Source: Actinomadura harenae
Lineage (GTDB): Bacteria; Actinomycetota; Actinomycetes; Streptosporangiales; Streptosporangiaceae
Length of the DNA: 64,000 bases
NCBI RefSeq assembly: GCF_003696215.1
Contig: NZ_RFFG01000014.1
Coordinates: 1-64,000, forward strand
Direction of reading: 5' to 3'
A program made the translations under genes and the position numbers. A model generated the notes under the pieces. That model worked only from the letters and a program-made list of their open reading frames with translations, did not search any database and was not told where the DNA came from. This document shows positions 1-8,474 of the stretch, piece by piece (within the stretch, counting starts at the first letter, position 1; every line of letters starts with the position of its first letter).

Positions 1-1
1 C

Positions 2-1744
2 CCGGCCCCCCGCGCCGAGCGCCGTGCCGCGACCGGCGCCGCGGCGGCGCTGTTCCGCGCCCGGGGTCCGGCGGGGATGTCCGCGCCGCAGCTGCGCCGG
101 TTGCAGCGGCTCGCGGGCAACGCGGCGATCTCCAGGTCCGCCGAGGAGGAGCGGCACGTCCACGACGCCTCGTGCGGGCACGCCGTCCAGCGGTCGGCGG
201 TGCACCAGGCGCTGAGCTCCCCGGGACACCCCTTGTCGGCGGACGTCCGGCAGGAGATGGAGGGACGCCTCGGCGCCGACTTCTCCGACGTCCGCGTCCA
301 CACCGACGGCGTGGGCCACAAGGCGGCCGCGTCGGTCGACGCGCACGCGTTCACCTCGGGCTCGCACATCGTGTTCCAGCGCGGCCGCTACGACGCGGGC
401 TCCACGTCCGGGAAGCGGATGCTCGCGCACGAGCTGACCCACGTCATCCAGCAGCGCTCGGGCCCCGTGGCCGGGACGGACGTGGGCGACGGCCTCAAGG
501 TCAGCGACCCGTCCGACCGCTTCGAACGCGAAGCCGAGGCGAACGCCGTCCGCGCGATGAGCGGAAAGGCCGTCCAGCGTGCCGAAGAGGAAGAATCCGC
601 CTCCGCTTCCAGAAGCGGAGGCGGAGCCGTCCAGCGGATGAAGTTCTCCCCCGGAGCCGGAGGGCACGGCGTCGCGGGCTGGCTGGCCAACGAGGGCGCG
701 GACGAGCGCGAACGCGAGCTCACCGAGAAGCACGGCATCGACATCGGCTCGGTCGCGGGCGGCCCGCGCATGAGCCACTCCATGCTCTACGAGATCGACA
801 AGGTGCTGGGCGAACTGCCCGAGGACCACGTCCGCGGGAACCCGTACCTCCGCTCGATCCGGATGGGCGGCGGGCTCGGGCAGGCCAGCGCCTACGAGGC
901 GCGCGGCCGGCGGATCGGGATGGAGAGACCCTTCGGGATGCCCGCCTTCATGTACACCTCGCTCAACCGCGGGTCGCGCGCCCAGCGTGGGCTGATGGAC
1001 ATGGGCGCGGCGCTCGGCTACGACGGCCTGACCATGGGCGAGAAGCTCGGCGTCATGATGCCCGGCACGGACCGCCACGTGATGGGCGGAGCGTCCGACG
1101 TGCTGGCCAACGGCAACCTGGTCAAGTGGACGCTGCGCCACGAGATCGGCCACTCGGTCGACCGGAAGGTCGGCTGGGCGCTGCACCTCAGCCCCCGTCC
1201 CGAGTTCGGCGGATGGCGTGAGGAGTATCGCGCGGGCATCGTCGCCGCGCTCGCCGCCCGGTTCCGGTTCGCCCCGGCGGCGTTCGCCGACGGGACGTCG
1301 CTCGACCCCAAGGAGCTGCGCAGGAGCGCCGCGAACCTCGACGAGCACTTCGCCGGGTGCGGCCTGGACGAGGAGCGGCGCGGCCAGGTCGTCACATTCG
1401 TCCGCAAGGCCCTGAAGCAGCCGTGGATGTTCAACGACGGCGGTCGCGCGGACCTGGAGGTCGGCGGCCGGATCTACCACGTCGACCACTACGACGCCTG
1501 GGTGTCCTACGAGACCGCGGCCCGCGCCAACGCCGTGTCGAACTACCAGTTCTCGACCCCGGACGAGTGGTTCGCCGAGGCGTACGCGGCCTACTACGAC
1601 CCCAAGGGCGCCGCCCGCGCCCGTCTGTCGGCCCAGGTCCGCCGCTGGTTCGCGACGGAACTCGGCGAACGCGACGCCGAGAACGCCGCCGCCGCACCGT
1701 CCGCGCCCACCGGCACCTGCGAACACGCCCCCCACTCCGGCTAG
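2..1744 (+). CDS. eCIS-associated DUF4157 protein with C-terminal zincin domain (5' partial)
   Basis: The frame is open to the window edge, so the true start is probably upstream; the first in-frame ATG is at 77 and residues below count from it. An LQRLAGNAA motif lies near the N-terminus. A DUF4157 domain spans about residues 50-128 and contains HELTH at 118-122 followed by VIQQR. The linker repeats AVQR three times. The C-terminal half has a second zinc-protease signature, HEIGH at 355-359, and a late acidic EWFAEAYAAYY segment near 497-507 that could give the third ligand. DUF4157 is known to mark proteins loaded in or processed by eCIS particles. I infer a metalloprotease effector or cargo; the exact substrate is unknown. 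It sits directly upstream of the sheath gene. Confidence 0.75.
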   Translation, partial: PAPRAERRAATGAAAALFRARGPAGMSAPQLRRLQRLAGNAAISRSAEEERHVHDASCGHAVQRSAVHQALSSPGHPLSADVRQEMEGRLGADFSDVRVHTDGVGHKAAASVDAHAFTSGSHIVFQRGRYDAGSTSGKRMLAHELTHVIQQRSGPVAGTDVGDGLKVSDPSDRFEREAEANAVRAMSGKAVQRAEEEESASASRSGGGAVQRMKFSPGAGGHGVAGWLANEGADERERELTEKHGIDIGSVAGGPRMSHSMLYEIDKVLGELPEDHVRGNPYLRSIRMGGGLGQASAYEARGRRIGMERPFGMPAFMYTSLNRGSRAQRGLMDMGAALGYDGLTMGEKLGVMMPGTDRHVMGGASDVLANGNLVKWTLRHEIGHSVDRKVGWALHLSPRPEFGGWREEYRAGIVAALAARFRFAPAAFADGTSLDPKELRRSAANLDEHFAGCGLDEERRGQVVTFVRKALKQPWMFNDGGRADLEVGGRIYHVDHYDAWVSYETAARANAVSNYQFSTPDEWFAEAYAAYYDPKGAARARLSAQVRRWFATELGERDAENAAAAPSAPTGTCEHAPHSG

Positions 1745-1906
1745 CCCCCGACCCGCGCGCGGCCGGCCGGAGCGGCCCTGCGGACGGCTGGCCGAACGGG
1801 CACGGAGGATTGCCCCGGAAGCAAGCCGTCCGGACGTTTCGGGCAGCGGGACGGACCGGCAGGGTCGAGTGGTCAGCCGACCGTCCTTTCGGGGGAGTAG
1901 CCGAGT

Positions 1907-3526
1907 ATGCCTTCGTACCTGTCGCCGGGCGTCTACGTCGAGGAAGTGGCCAGCGGGTCACGGCCGATCGAAGGGGTCGGCACCTCCGTGGCGGCGTTCG
2001 TCGGTTTCGCGCCCGAGGGACCGCTGAACGAGCCGGTGCTGGTCACCAACTGGTCGCAGTACGTCGCCGCGTTCGGCGACTTCACCGACGGCTACTACCT
2101 CGCGCACTCGGTGTACGGGTTCTTCAACAACGGCGGCACCACCTGCTACGTCATCCGCGTCGGCGGCGCCCCGGCCGGAGGCGAGAGCGTCGCGCAGGGC
2201 GCGCCGAAGGCGATCGCCGCGGCGCGGCCCGCGCGCCTCGGCGGGTTCCACGTCACGGCGCTGCCCGCCGCCGCGTCCGCCGGCGAGATCACCGTGGAGA
2301 TCGCCGACGCCGACTCCGGCGCCGACGCGAAGGCCGACCCGAAGGCCGACCCGAAGGACGCCGGCAAGGACGGCGACAAGCCCGCCGCCGACGACCGGTT
2401 CCGCCTGATCGTCAAGGTGGACGGCTCCATCGTGGAGAACTTCCACGTCTCCACCCGCAAGAACACCCGCGCCTACATCGTCACGCAGGTCAAGGAGCGG
2501 TCCAGGCTCATCACGGTCACCGAGGCCGCCGGCGCCGGGCAGCTCGCCCGCCCCGAGAACCAGTCCGTCGAACTGGCCCGCCCGGCCGCGCCCGCCGCGC
2601 CGGTCGGCGAGGGCGGCACCGTCACCCCCGAGCACTACCTCGGCGACACCGCCGACCGCACCGGCTTCGGCGGCCTGGAGGCCCTCGACGCCGTCACCAT
2701 GGTCTCCTGCCCCGACCTGATGAGCGCCTACGAGCGCGGCGCCCTCGACATGGAGGGCGTCAAGGCCGTCCAGCTCGGCATGATCGCGCACTGCGAGCTG
2801 ATGGGCGACCGCGTCGCGATCATCGACCCGCCGCCCGGGATGAACGCCAAGCAGATCCGCGAGTGGCGCATGGACGAGGCCGGGTACGACTCGCGCTACG
2901 CCGCCCTGTACTACCCGTGGATCAAGGCGTTCGACCCGTCCACCGGCAAGGCCGCGATGGTCCCGCCGTCCGGGCACATGGCCGGGATCTGGGCGCGCAG
3001 CGACGCCGAGCGCGGCGTCCACAAGGCCCCGGCGAACGAGGTCGTCCGCGGCGCCGTGGACCTCGGCCTCCAGATCACCAAGGGCGAGCAGGATCTGCTC
3101 AACCCGATCGGCGTCAACTGCATCCGCGCCTTCCCCGGACGCGGCGTCCGCGTCTGGGGCGCCCGGACGCTCGCGTCCGACCCCGCCTGGCGCTACCTGA
3201 ACGTCCGCCGGTACTTCAACTACCTGGAGGAGTCGATCCTGATCGGCACCCAATGGGTGGTGTTCGAGCCGAACGACGAGGCGCTGTGGGCGCGGATCCG
3301 CCGCAACATCTCCGCGTTCCTGGTCACCGAGTGGCGGGACGGCGCGCTGTTCGGGTCCAGCCCCGAGGAGGCGTTCTACGTCAAGTGCGACTCCGAGACC
3401 AACCCGCCCGAGTCGGTCGACCTCGGACGCGTCGTCTGCGAGATCGGCGTCGCCCCCGTCAAGCCCGCCGAGTTCGTCGTGTTCCGCCTCGCGCAGATCT
3501 CCGGCGGCGGCGACCTCGAGGAGTAG
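1907..3526 (+). CDS. contractile injection system sheath protein (phage tail sheath family)
   Basis: This 539-residue protein opens with MPSYLSPGVYVEEV, the classic start of phage and eCIS tail sheath proteins. The C-terminal region carries the family-typical VWGARTL, RRYFNYLEESI and FVVFRLAQ segments. It should polymerise around the inner tube and contract on firing. A low-complexity Asp/Lys/Ala/Pro insertion (KADPKADPKD repeats, about residues 138-165) probably forms a surface loop in the N-terminal half. GGGGGAG about 12 bases upstream supports the ATG at 1907. It is the first structural gene of the cluster, 162 bp after the DUF4157 gene and 59 bp before the tube gene. The family assignment is secure. 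Confidence 0.93.
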   Translation: MPSYLSPGVYVEEVASGSRPIEGVGTSVAAFVGFAPEGPLNEPVLVTNWSQYVAAFGDFTDGYYLAHSVYGFFNNGGTTCYVIRVGGAPAGGESVAQGAPKAIAAARPARLGGFHVTALPAAASAGEITVEIADADSGADAKADPKADPKDAGKDGDKPAADDRFRLIVKVDGSIVENFHVSTRKNTRAYIVTQVKERSRLITVTEAAGAGQLARPENQSVELARPAAPAAPVGEGGTVTPEHYLGDTADRTGFGGLEALDAVTMVSCPDLMSAYERGALDMEGVKAVQLGMIAHCELMGDRVAIIDPPPGMNAKQIREWRMDEAGYDSRYAALYYPWIKAFDPSTGKAAMVPPSGHMAGIWARSDAERGVHKAPANEVVRGAVDLGLQITKGEQDLLNPIGVNCIRAFPGRGVRVWGARTLASDPAWRYLNVRRYFNYLEESILIGTQWVVFEPNDEALWARIRRNISAFLVTEWRDGALFGSSPEEAFYVKCDSETNPPESVDLGRVVCEIGVAPVKPAEFVVFRLAQISGGGDLEE

Positions 3527-3585
3527 ACCGCCGTCCCACGGTGCCGACAGGACCTTCCCGACCCGCTTGACCCGAAAGAGGAACC

Positions 3586-4029
3586 ATGGCCTTCCAGGGC
3601 GGCGACGCCGTTGCGTCGCACAACTTCGGCCTTCAGATCGACGGCGTGATGGTGGAGTACCTCCAGAGCGTCACCGGACTCACCTACGCGCAGGACGTCA
3701 TCGAGTTCAAGCAGAACTCCGCGCAGGGCAAGCCCGTCACCAAGAAGATGCCCGGCGTCGCGCAGGCCGGCGAGTGCACGGTCGTCCGCGGCCAGACCGA
3801 GAGCCCCGCGTTCACCACGTGGATCAAGGACTCCATCAAGGGCAACATGGGCTCGGCGCGCAAGAACGCCAGCATCATCGTGATGGACTACCAGAACAAC
3901 CCGGTCAAGCGGTACCACATGCGCAACGCCTGGTGCAGCAAGATCGAGGCCAGCCAGCTGGAGGCGGGCGGCAACGCGGCGCTCACCGAGTCCGTCACCA
4001 TCACCTTCGAAGAACTGACGATCGAGTAA
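3586..4029 (+). CDS. contractile injection system inner tube protein (T4 gp19 family)
   Basis: The protein has 147 residues, the usual size for gp19/Hcp-like tube subunits. It shows the pattern HNFGLQIDG near the N-terminus, then VEYLQSVTGL, and ends in a beta-rich ESVTITFEELTIE segment typical of phage tail tubes. It should stack as hexamers inside the sheath. A GAAAGAGGAACC ribosome binding site precedes the ATG at 3586. The stop overlaps the ATG of the next gene (TAATG), indicating translational coupling. A second, divergent tube-like protein is encoded at 8037-8474. Confidence 0.92.
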   Translation: MAFQGGDAVASHNFGLQIDGVMVEYLQSVTGLTYAQDVIEFKQNSAQGKPVTKKMPGVAQAGECTVVRGQTESPAFTTWIKDSIKGNMGSARKNASIIVMDYQNNPVKRYHMRNAWCSKIEASQLEAGGNAALTESVTITFEELTIE

Positions 4030-4499
4030 TGCGCCGTTCCGCACCCGTCGTCCCCGGGACGCCGCACCAGCCGTCGCCGTCGTCCGCCGCCGAATCCCCG
4101 GCGGCGGCCGCGGCCCCCGCCGAGGCCCCGCTCCGCACCGAGTTCGAGTTCGAACTCCCGCGCGGATACGTGGACGAGAACGGCACCGTCCACCGGCGCG
4201 GCGCGATGCGGCTCGCCACCGCCCGCGACGAACTCGTCCCGCTCCAGGACGTCCGGGTCCGCGAGAACCCGCCGTACCTGTCGGTCGTGCTGCTCGGCCG
4301 GGTCATCACCCGGCTGGGCACGCTCCCGATGGTCCACGACGGGACGGTGGAGAACATGTTCGCCTCCGACCTGGCGTTCCTCCAGGACTTCTACCGGCAG
4401 ATCAACGCCGAGGGGCACACCCGCGCCGAGGTCACCTGCCCGTCCTGCGACGAGCCCTTCGAGGTGGAACTCGGCGGGAGCCGCCTGGGGGAATCGTGA
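4029..4499 (+). CDS. eCIS accessory protein with C-terminal CxxC motif
   Basis: This 156-residue protein starts at the ATG overlapping the tube stop codon. The first 35 residues are Ala/Pro-rich and look disordered. The folded part begins around FEFELPRGYVDENG, a pattern seen in small phage-tail proteins encoded after the tube gene, and ends with a TCPSCDEPFEVE segment carrying one CxxC pair. It may be an assembly chaperone-like protein, by position only. The last codons overlap the next start (GTGA), so the three genes appear translationally coupled. I recognise the conserved eCIS context but cannot give a biochemical function. Confidence 0.75.
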   Translation: MRRSAPVVPGTPHQPSPSSAAESPAAAAAPAEAPLRTEFEFELPRGYVDENGTVHRRGAMRLATARDELVPLQDVRVRENPPYLSVVLLGRVITRLGTLPMVHDGTVENMFASDLAFLQDFYRQINAEGHTRAEVTCPSCDEPFEVELGGSRLGES

Positions 4500-4666
4500 C
4501 GTACGCGCCCGACCGGCTGCACGAGGAGGTCGCGTACATCGCCTACCACTTCCACTGGTCGCGGAACGAGATCCTCGACCTGGAACACCCGGACCGGCGC
4601 CGCTACGTCACGAACATCGCCACCTTCGTGAACCGCGCGAACGCCGCGTCCGCCACGGAGACCTGA
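4496..4666 (+). CDS. small eCIS protein, DUF6760-like
   Basis: A 56-residue ORF starts at a GTG overlapping the preceding stop (GTGA) and ends two bases before the next ATG. The sequence has aromatic and His-rich AYHFHWSRNEILDLEH followed by RRYVTNIATFVN, which matches the small DUF6760-type proteins found between tube and hub genes in actinobacterial and cyanobacterial eCIS loci. The function is not established; the size and place resemble a tail assembly factor. Its gap-free packing between neighbours is the main support that it is translated. Confidence 0.75.
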   Translation: MTYAPDRLHEEVAYIAYHFHWSRNEILDLEHPDRRRYVTNIATFVNRANAASATET

Positions 4667-4667
4667 C

Positions 4668-7600
4668 ATGCCCCTCCGCAACCCCTTCCGCCGCCCCACG
4701 CCCAAGGACCCCTCCGCGACGGCGCCCGCCGCCTCGCCCGCCCCGGCACGTGAAGCGGCGGAACCGGGATGGACGAGCCTGCCCGCTCCCGCTCCGGCCC
4801 GTCCGATCCAGACGGTCGCGAACCCCGGCTTCGGCCTGACCCTGCCCACCTGGCAGCGTCCGTCGATGTCCGGGGACATCGCCCGTCTCGTCCGCCCCGA
4901 ACCCACGTCCGGCCTGGCCCAGGGCATGCCGCACCCGGCCGTCGCCCCCCGGGCCCTGGGCGCCCAGGGCTCCGGCCTCCCGGTCGTCCGCGCGACCCCC
5001 CGCCCCGCAGACCCGCCCGACCCCCTGCCCCCCACCCGCCCCCGCCCGTCCCAGGGCCCCGCCGTCCCCCTCCGCCGAACCCCCACCACCCCGATCTCCC
5101 GCACCCCCACCCCGGCCTCCGGCTCCCCATCAGCACCCACCCCGCCCCTGCCCCCCACCACCCCGCCCCCACCCTCCACCGCGCCCACCAGCGCGCCCAC
5201 GCCCGCACGCGGCACTGCGCCCGCACGCGGCACCGCGTCCGGCGCCACCTCCGCGTCTGGCGCCGCGCCCGCACCAACGACCGCGCCCGCGCCCGGCACT
5301 TCCTCCGCGCCAACGGCTGCGCCTGTGTCCGGCGCCGGGTTCACCTCTTCGCAGACGCACGGATCGGGCCCCGCCACCGCATCCGCGCCCGCGCGCTCCA
5401 CCGCTTCAGCGTTCGGCACCGGGCACGCATCCGCGTCTACGTCTGGAGCCGCGCCTGTGTCCGGGCCTTCGCCGTCATCGGCGGCATCCGGTTCTGGTCG
5501 CGGACGGGGAGCCGGGGCTCCGGGCGCGTTGCCGCTGGTCGTGGCCCGTCCGGTGCAGCGGGCCGCGACGGGACGCCCGCCACTGACCGCCGCACGGGTG
5601 AGCCCGCTCCCAGCCCGCAGGGTCCGGCCCGCCACGGCCGCGAGGACACCTGGACGGAGCGGCCCCACAGGCGCCGCCGCCGCCGAGCCGTCCAGCCAGG
5701 CGGATCCCGGACGACCTCGGACCTCTTCCGAGCCTGAGCCCGCCGAGCCGATCCAGCGGATAGCGGCCCCGAATGCGTCCGCCAAGCCCGCACCACCCCA
5801 GGCCACGAGCGAGACACCCGCACCCACCGCTCCGGGCCCGGCTCAGGTCGTCCGCGAACCCGCCGGCAGGACGAGCCCACGCCGTTCCCGCCTCGGCGCT
5901 CCGCTGCGAGAAGCGCCGAAGAGCGCCATGCCTCCACCAGCGTCCACGCCCTCCTCCGGCGGTCAGCCGACCACCCCGCGCGCCCGTCCGGAGTCCGGCA
6001 CGCCCGCTCCCGCACCACCAAAGCCGACGCCGCCACCGAAGCCGCCATCGACGCCGACGCCGACGCTGTCGCCTTCCCCGTCAAGTGACGGCCAAGCGGG
6101 CGCCTTGCGCCCGGCGACTCCTGCCGCGCCGACCTCGTTCACGCCTCCCAGCGCGCCCACACCACCGCCCGCGTACGCGCCTTCGTCTACGACCTCCAGC
6201 AGCGCACGATCCAGCGGTGGCGCAGAGCGCACTTCACGGACGAGTCCGCCCAGCACGCCGAGTTCGTCCACTTCCTCGAACTCGTCCTTCGACGGCGCGT
6301 CTCCCAACACCAGGTCAGCGACAACTCCGCGCACGAACGTGCCGTCCGCGCCGACCCGACCCACGCTTCCGTCCGCGCCCTCCGTCAATGCGCCTCCCGG
6401 CGGCGTGCCAGCGCACGCTCTGCGAACGGACACGCCCGTCGCGCCGAAGCCGTCCGCGCCGCCTGGGGGAGCGGATTCCGGTGGCCGCCCAGTGCGTACT
6501 CCGCGCACAGGTGCGCCCACCAAGCCGAACGCGCCCCAGCCCCCGTCCGCGTCGCCGTTCCCCTCCGCGCCCGCACCCGCACCCGTGCAAAGGTCCGCGT
6601 CCACGCCCGAGACCACGCGCCCGTCGGTGCCTTCACCCAGGTCAGCGTCCCGGAGCGTGCCCGCGCCAGCGCCAGAGTCAGCACCGAAGGCGGTGCCCTC
6701 GCCTCCGTCCGGTCCCATGCCTGCACCAGTTCAGAGGCTCGCACCCAAATTTGGGGGTTCGTCCTCCGGGTTGCCTGTGGTTTCTGGCGGGACGGAGACG
6801 CCGAGTCGGGCCGGACTGGGGGCTCCGTTGCACGAAGCGCCGCAGACCGCGGTCCCTCCGTCCGCCGCCCCTAGCGCCCCGTCGCGGACCACGCCTGCGC
6901 GCTCGGGACTGGGTGCTCCGCTGCGGAGCACCCCGCCCGCGGCTCTGCCCATAGGCAGGACGTCCGAGAACCCGATCCCGATCCCGACTCCCGTGCAGCG
7001 TGCCGCCCCCAAGCCCTCAGGCAAGGGCGATGTCTCGCCCGAAACGACGGCGAATCCGGTCGGCGACGCCCCGCTCCCAGTGCAACGCAGCACGTCAGAG
7101 GCCCGCAGCGACCCGAAAGCCCCTCCCGCAAGGACACCAAAGCACAAGCCCGCGCCCGATCCGGATCCGGCGGACGGCGGGAGAACCGTCGCCGTCGCCG
7201 TCGCCGCCCGTCCGACCGGCGGCGGCGAGGGAACGACACGGCCCCCAGCGCGGACGGCTCCCCTCGGCACAGTGGCGGCGGCCGTCGCGCTGCCCATCGT
7301 CGCGGTGCGTCGGCCGACTCAGCGGACGCCCGTCGATCCGGTCGCCCGCACTCCGCTCCAGGACACCGAGGTCACTTCGACCGGACGACACGACACCACC
7401 GAAGCAGCATCCAGCGGACCAGCGACGACGCCCATGAGCGCCACCGCGCCCCCCACCCGGCGTCCAACCGCCAGGAGGGCCGTCCCCCTCCAGCGGAGCA
7501 CCCCAATCCTGGGCGCGGCAGCCACCACGAGAGGCCTCGGCCACCTGCCACCCGCCGAGACCCACCCCAACAGCAGCCCGGCCCCCACCACAACCGCGCC

Positions 7601-8003
7601 GCCCATGCCCGTGGTCCGGACGCCCCAACCCGCCCCGAAGGCCACACCCCTCCAGCGGACGTTCCCGATCCAGTCCCCGTCTCCAACACCGACTCGGACT
7701 CACAACCCCCAGCCCGCCCCGATCGCACAACGCACCACGTCGAACGGCCCGAAGGGCCCGAACGGCCCGAATGGCCCCAACGGCGGTGGCGGACCCGGCG
7801 GAGGACGGCACGTCACATCACCCCCGCCGTCCTCCACCCCCTCCCGCCGGACGCGCGAGAGCAACGACCGGGACCGGAGAGCGCCCGAGCCCGACCTGGA
7901 CGATCTGGCGCGCAGGCTCGTCGGCCCGCTGTCCCGGCTGCTCAGGACCGAACTGCGCCTGGACCGCGAACGCGTCGGGAGGCTCCGTGACCCCCGCCGC
8001 TGA
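4668..8003 (+). CDS. 1111-residue proline-rich eCIS protein with repeated VQR motifs
   Basis: Nearly the whole protein is low-complexity Pro/Ala/Ser/Thr and predicted disordered. Short motifs stand out: a P-[VIL]-Q-R tetrapeptide recurs about eight times (PVQR, PIQR, PLQR), with TQR and AQR variants. A second element, LGAPL followed by an acidic or polar residue and Pro, occurs three times. A GPNGPNGPNGGGG stretch precedes a short C-terminal helix (LARRLVGPLSRLLRTELRLDR). It lies inside the eCIS operon, between the small accessory gene and the second tube-like gene. It could be a tape-measure-like, scaffold or cargo-handling protein; no known family is evident. The reading frame is supported by its fit between flanking genes and by the conserved-looking C-terminus. 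Confidence 0.75.
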   Translation: MPLRNPFRRPTPKDPSATAPAASPAPAREAAEPGWTSLPAPAPARPIQTVANPGFGLTLPTWQRPSMSGDIARLVRPEPTSGLAQGMPHPAVAPRALGAQGSGLPVVRATPRPADPPDPLPPTRPRPSQGPAVPLRRTPTTPISRTPTPASGSPSAPTPPLPPTTPPPPSTAPTSAPTPARGTAPARGTASGATSASGAAPAPTTAPAPGTSSAPTAAPVSGAGFTSSQTHGSGPATASAPARSTASAFGTGHASASTSGAAPVSGPSPSSAASGSGRGRGAGAPGALPLVVARPVQRAATGRPPLTAARVSPLPARRVRPATAARTPGRSGPTGAAAAEPSSQADPGRPRTSSEPEPAEPIQRIAAPNASAKPAPPQATSETPAPTAPGPAQVVREPAGRTSPRRSRLGAPLREAPKSAMPPPASTPSSGGQPTTPRARPESGTPAPAPPKPTPPPKPPSTPTPTLSPSPSSDGQAGALRPATPAAPTSFTPPSAPTPPPAYAPSSTTSSSARSSGGAERTSRTSPPSTPSSSTSSNSSFDGASPNTRSATTPRTNVPSAPTRPTLPSAPSVNAPPGGVPAHALRTDTPVAPKPSAPPGGADSGGRPVRTPRTGAPTKPNAPQPPSASPFPSAPAPAPVQRSASTPETTRPSVPSPRSASRSVPAPAPESAPKAVPSPPSGPMPAPVQRLAPKFGGSSSGLPVVSGGTETPSRAGLGAPLHEAPQTAVPPSAAPSAPSRTTPARSGLGAPLRSTPPAALPIGRTSENPIPIPTPVQRAAPKPSGKGDVSPETTANPVGDAPLPVQRSTSEARSDPKAPPARTPKHKPAPDPDPADGGRTVAVAVAARPTGGGEGTTRPPARTAPLGTVAAAVALPIVAVRRPTQRTPVDPVARTPLQDTEVTSTGRHDTTEAASSGPATTPMSATAPPTRRPTARRAVPLQRSTPILGAAATTRGLGHLPPAETHPNSSPAPTTTAPPMPVVRTPQPAPKATPLQRTFPIQSPSPTPTRTHNPQPAPIAQRTTSNGPKGPNGPNGPNGGGGPGGGRHVTSPPPSSTPSRRTRESNDRDRRAPEPDLDDLARRLVGPLSRLLRTELRLDRERVGRLRDPRR

Positions 8004-8036
8004 GACCACGAGCCGAACCACGGAAAGGAGAGCCGG

Positions 8037-8474
8037 ATGAGCACCACGAAGGATCCGGGATCGAGCCTGTTCTTCCGGCTCACCATCGACGGGGAGTCCC
8101 TCGGCGACTGGAACGGCTGTGACGGCCTCGCCGCGCAGGTGGACGTGGAGTTGCGCGAGGAGGGCGGCAACAACGGCCACGTGTGGCAGCTGCCGACGCG
8201 GGTGCGGCATTCCAACATCCGGCTGACCCGTCCGATCAACGAGAACACGGTCAAGGTCATGACCTGGATCTCCTCGGTCTCGACCGGGATCCGGCGGCCC
8301 ACCGCGCAGATCGAGGCGCTCCGCGCGAACGGAGAGCTGGTCGCGCGCTGGGGGCTCCTGGACGTCCTGCCCGTGACCTGGACCGGCCCGACGCTCGATC
8401 CGGCGGCGAACGCGGTCGCGACCGAGGTCCTGGAGCTGGCCCACCACGGTTTCACCGGATCCGGGGGCGCGTGA
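8037..8474 (+). CDS. second tube-like protein (phage tail tube, gp19-like)
   Basis: This 145-residue protein has the sequence SLFFRLTIDGESLGDWNGCDGL near the N-terminus and a beta-rich body, resembling T4 gp19-family tail tube proteins of the adaptor type that join tube and spike in eCIS. Its C-terminal TEVLELAHHGF matches the closing strand of the family. The start at ATG 8037 has GGAAAGGAGAGCC upstream. The stop overlaps the next ATG (ATGA), so it is coupled with the LysM protein, as in other eCIS clusters. Confidence 0.88.
   Translation: MSTTKDPGSSLFFRLTIDGESLGDWNGCDGLAAQVDVELREEGGNNGHVWQLPTRVRHSNIRLTRPINENTVKVMTWISSVSTGIRRPTAQIEALRANGELVARWGLLDVLPVTWTGPTLDPAANAVATEVLELAHHGFTGSGGA

Noticed and set aside
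508..560. Possible separate gene end within the DUF4157 protein
   Set aside because: The frame runs uninterrupted through both zinc motifs, and codon bias does not change.
4391..7811. Several long minus-strand ORFs opposite the proline-rich protein
   Set aside because: They are mirror frames of low-complexity GC-rich DNA (Gly/Ala/Arg-rich) without starts or domains. The + strand frame is held by operon overlaps.
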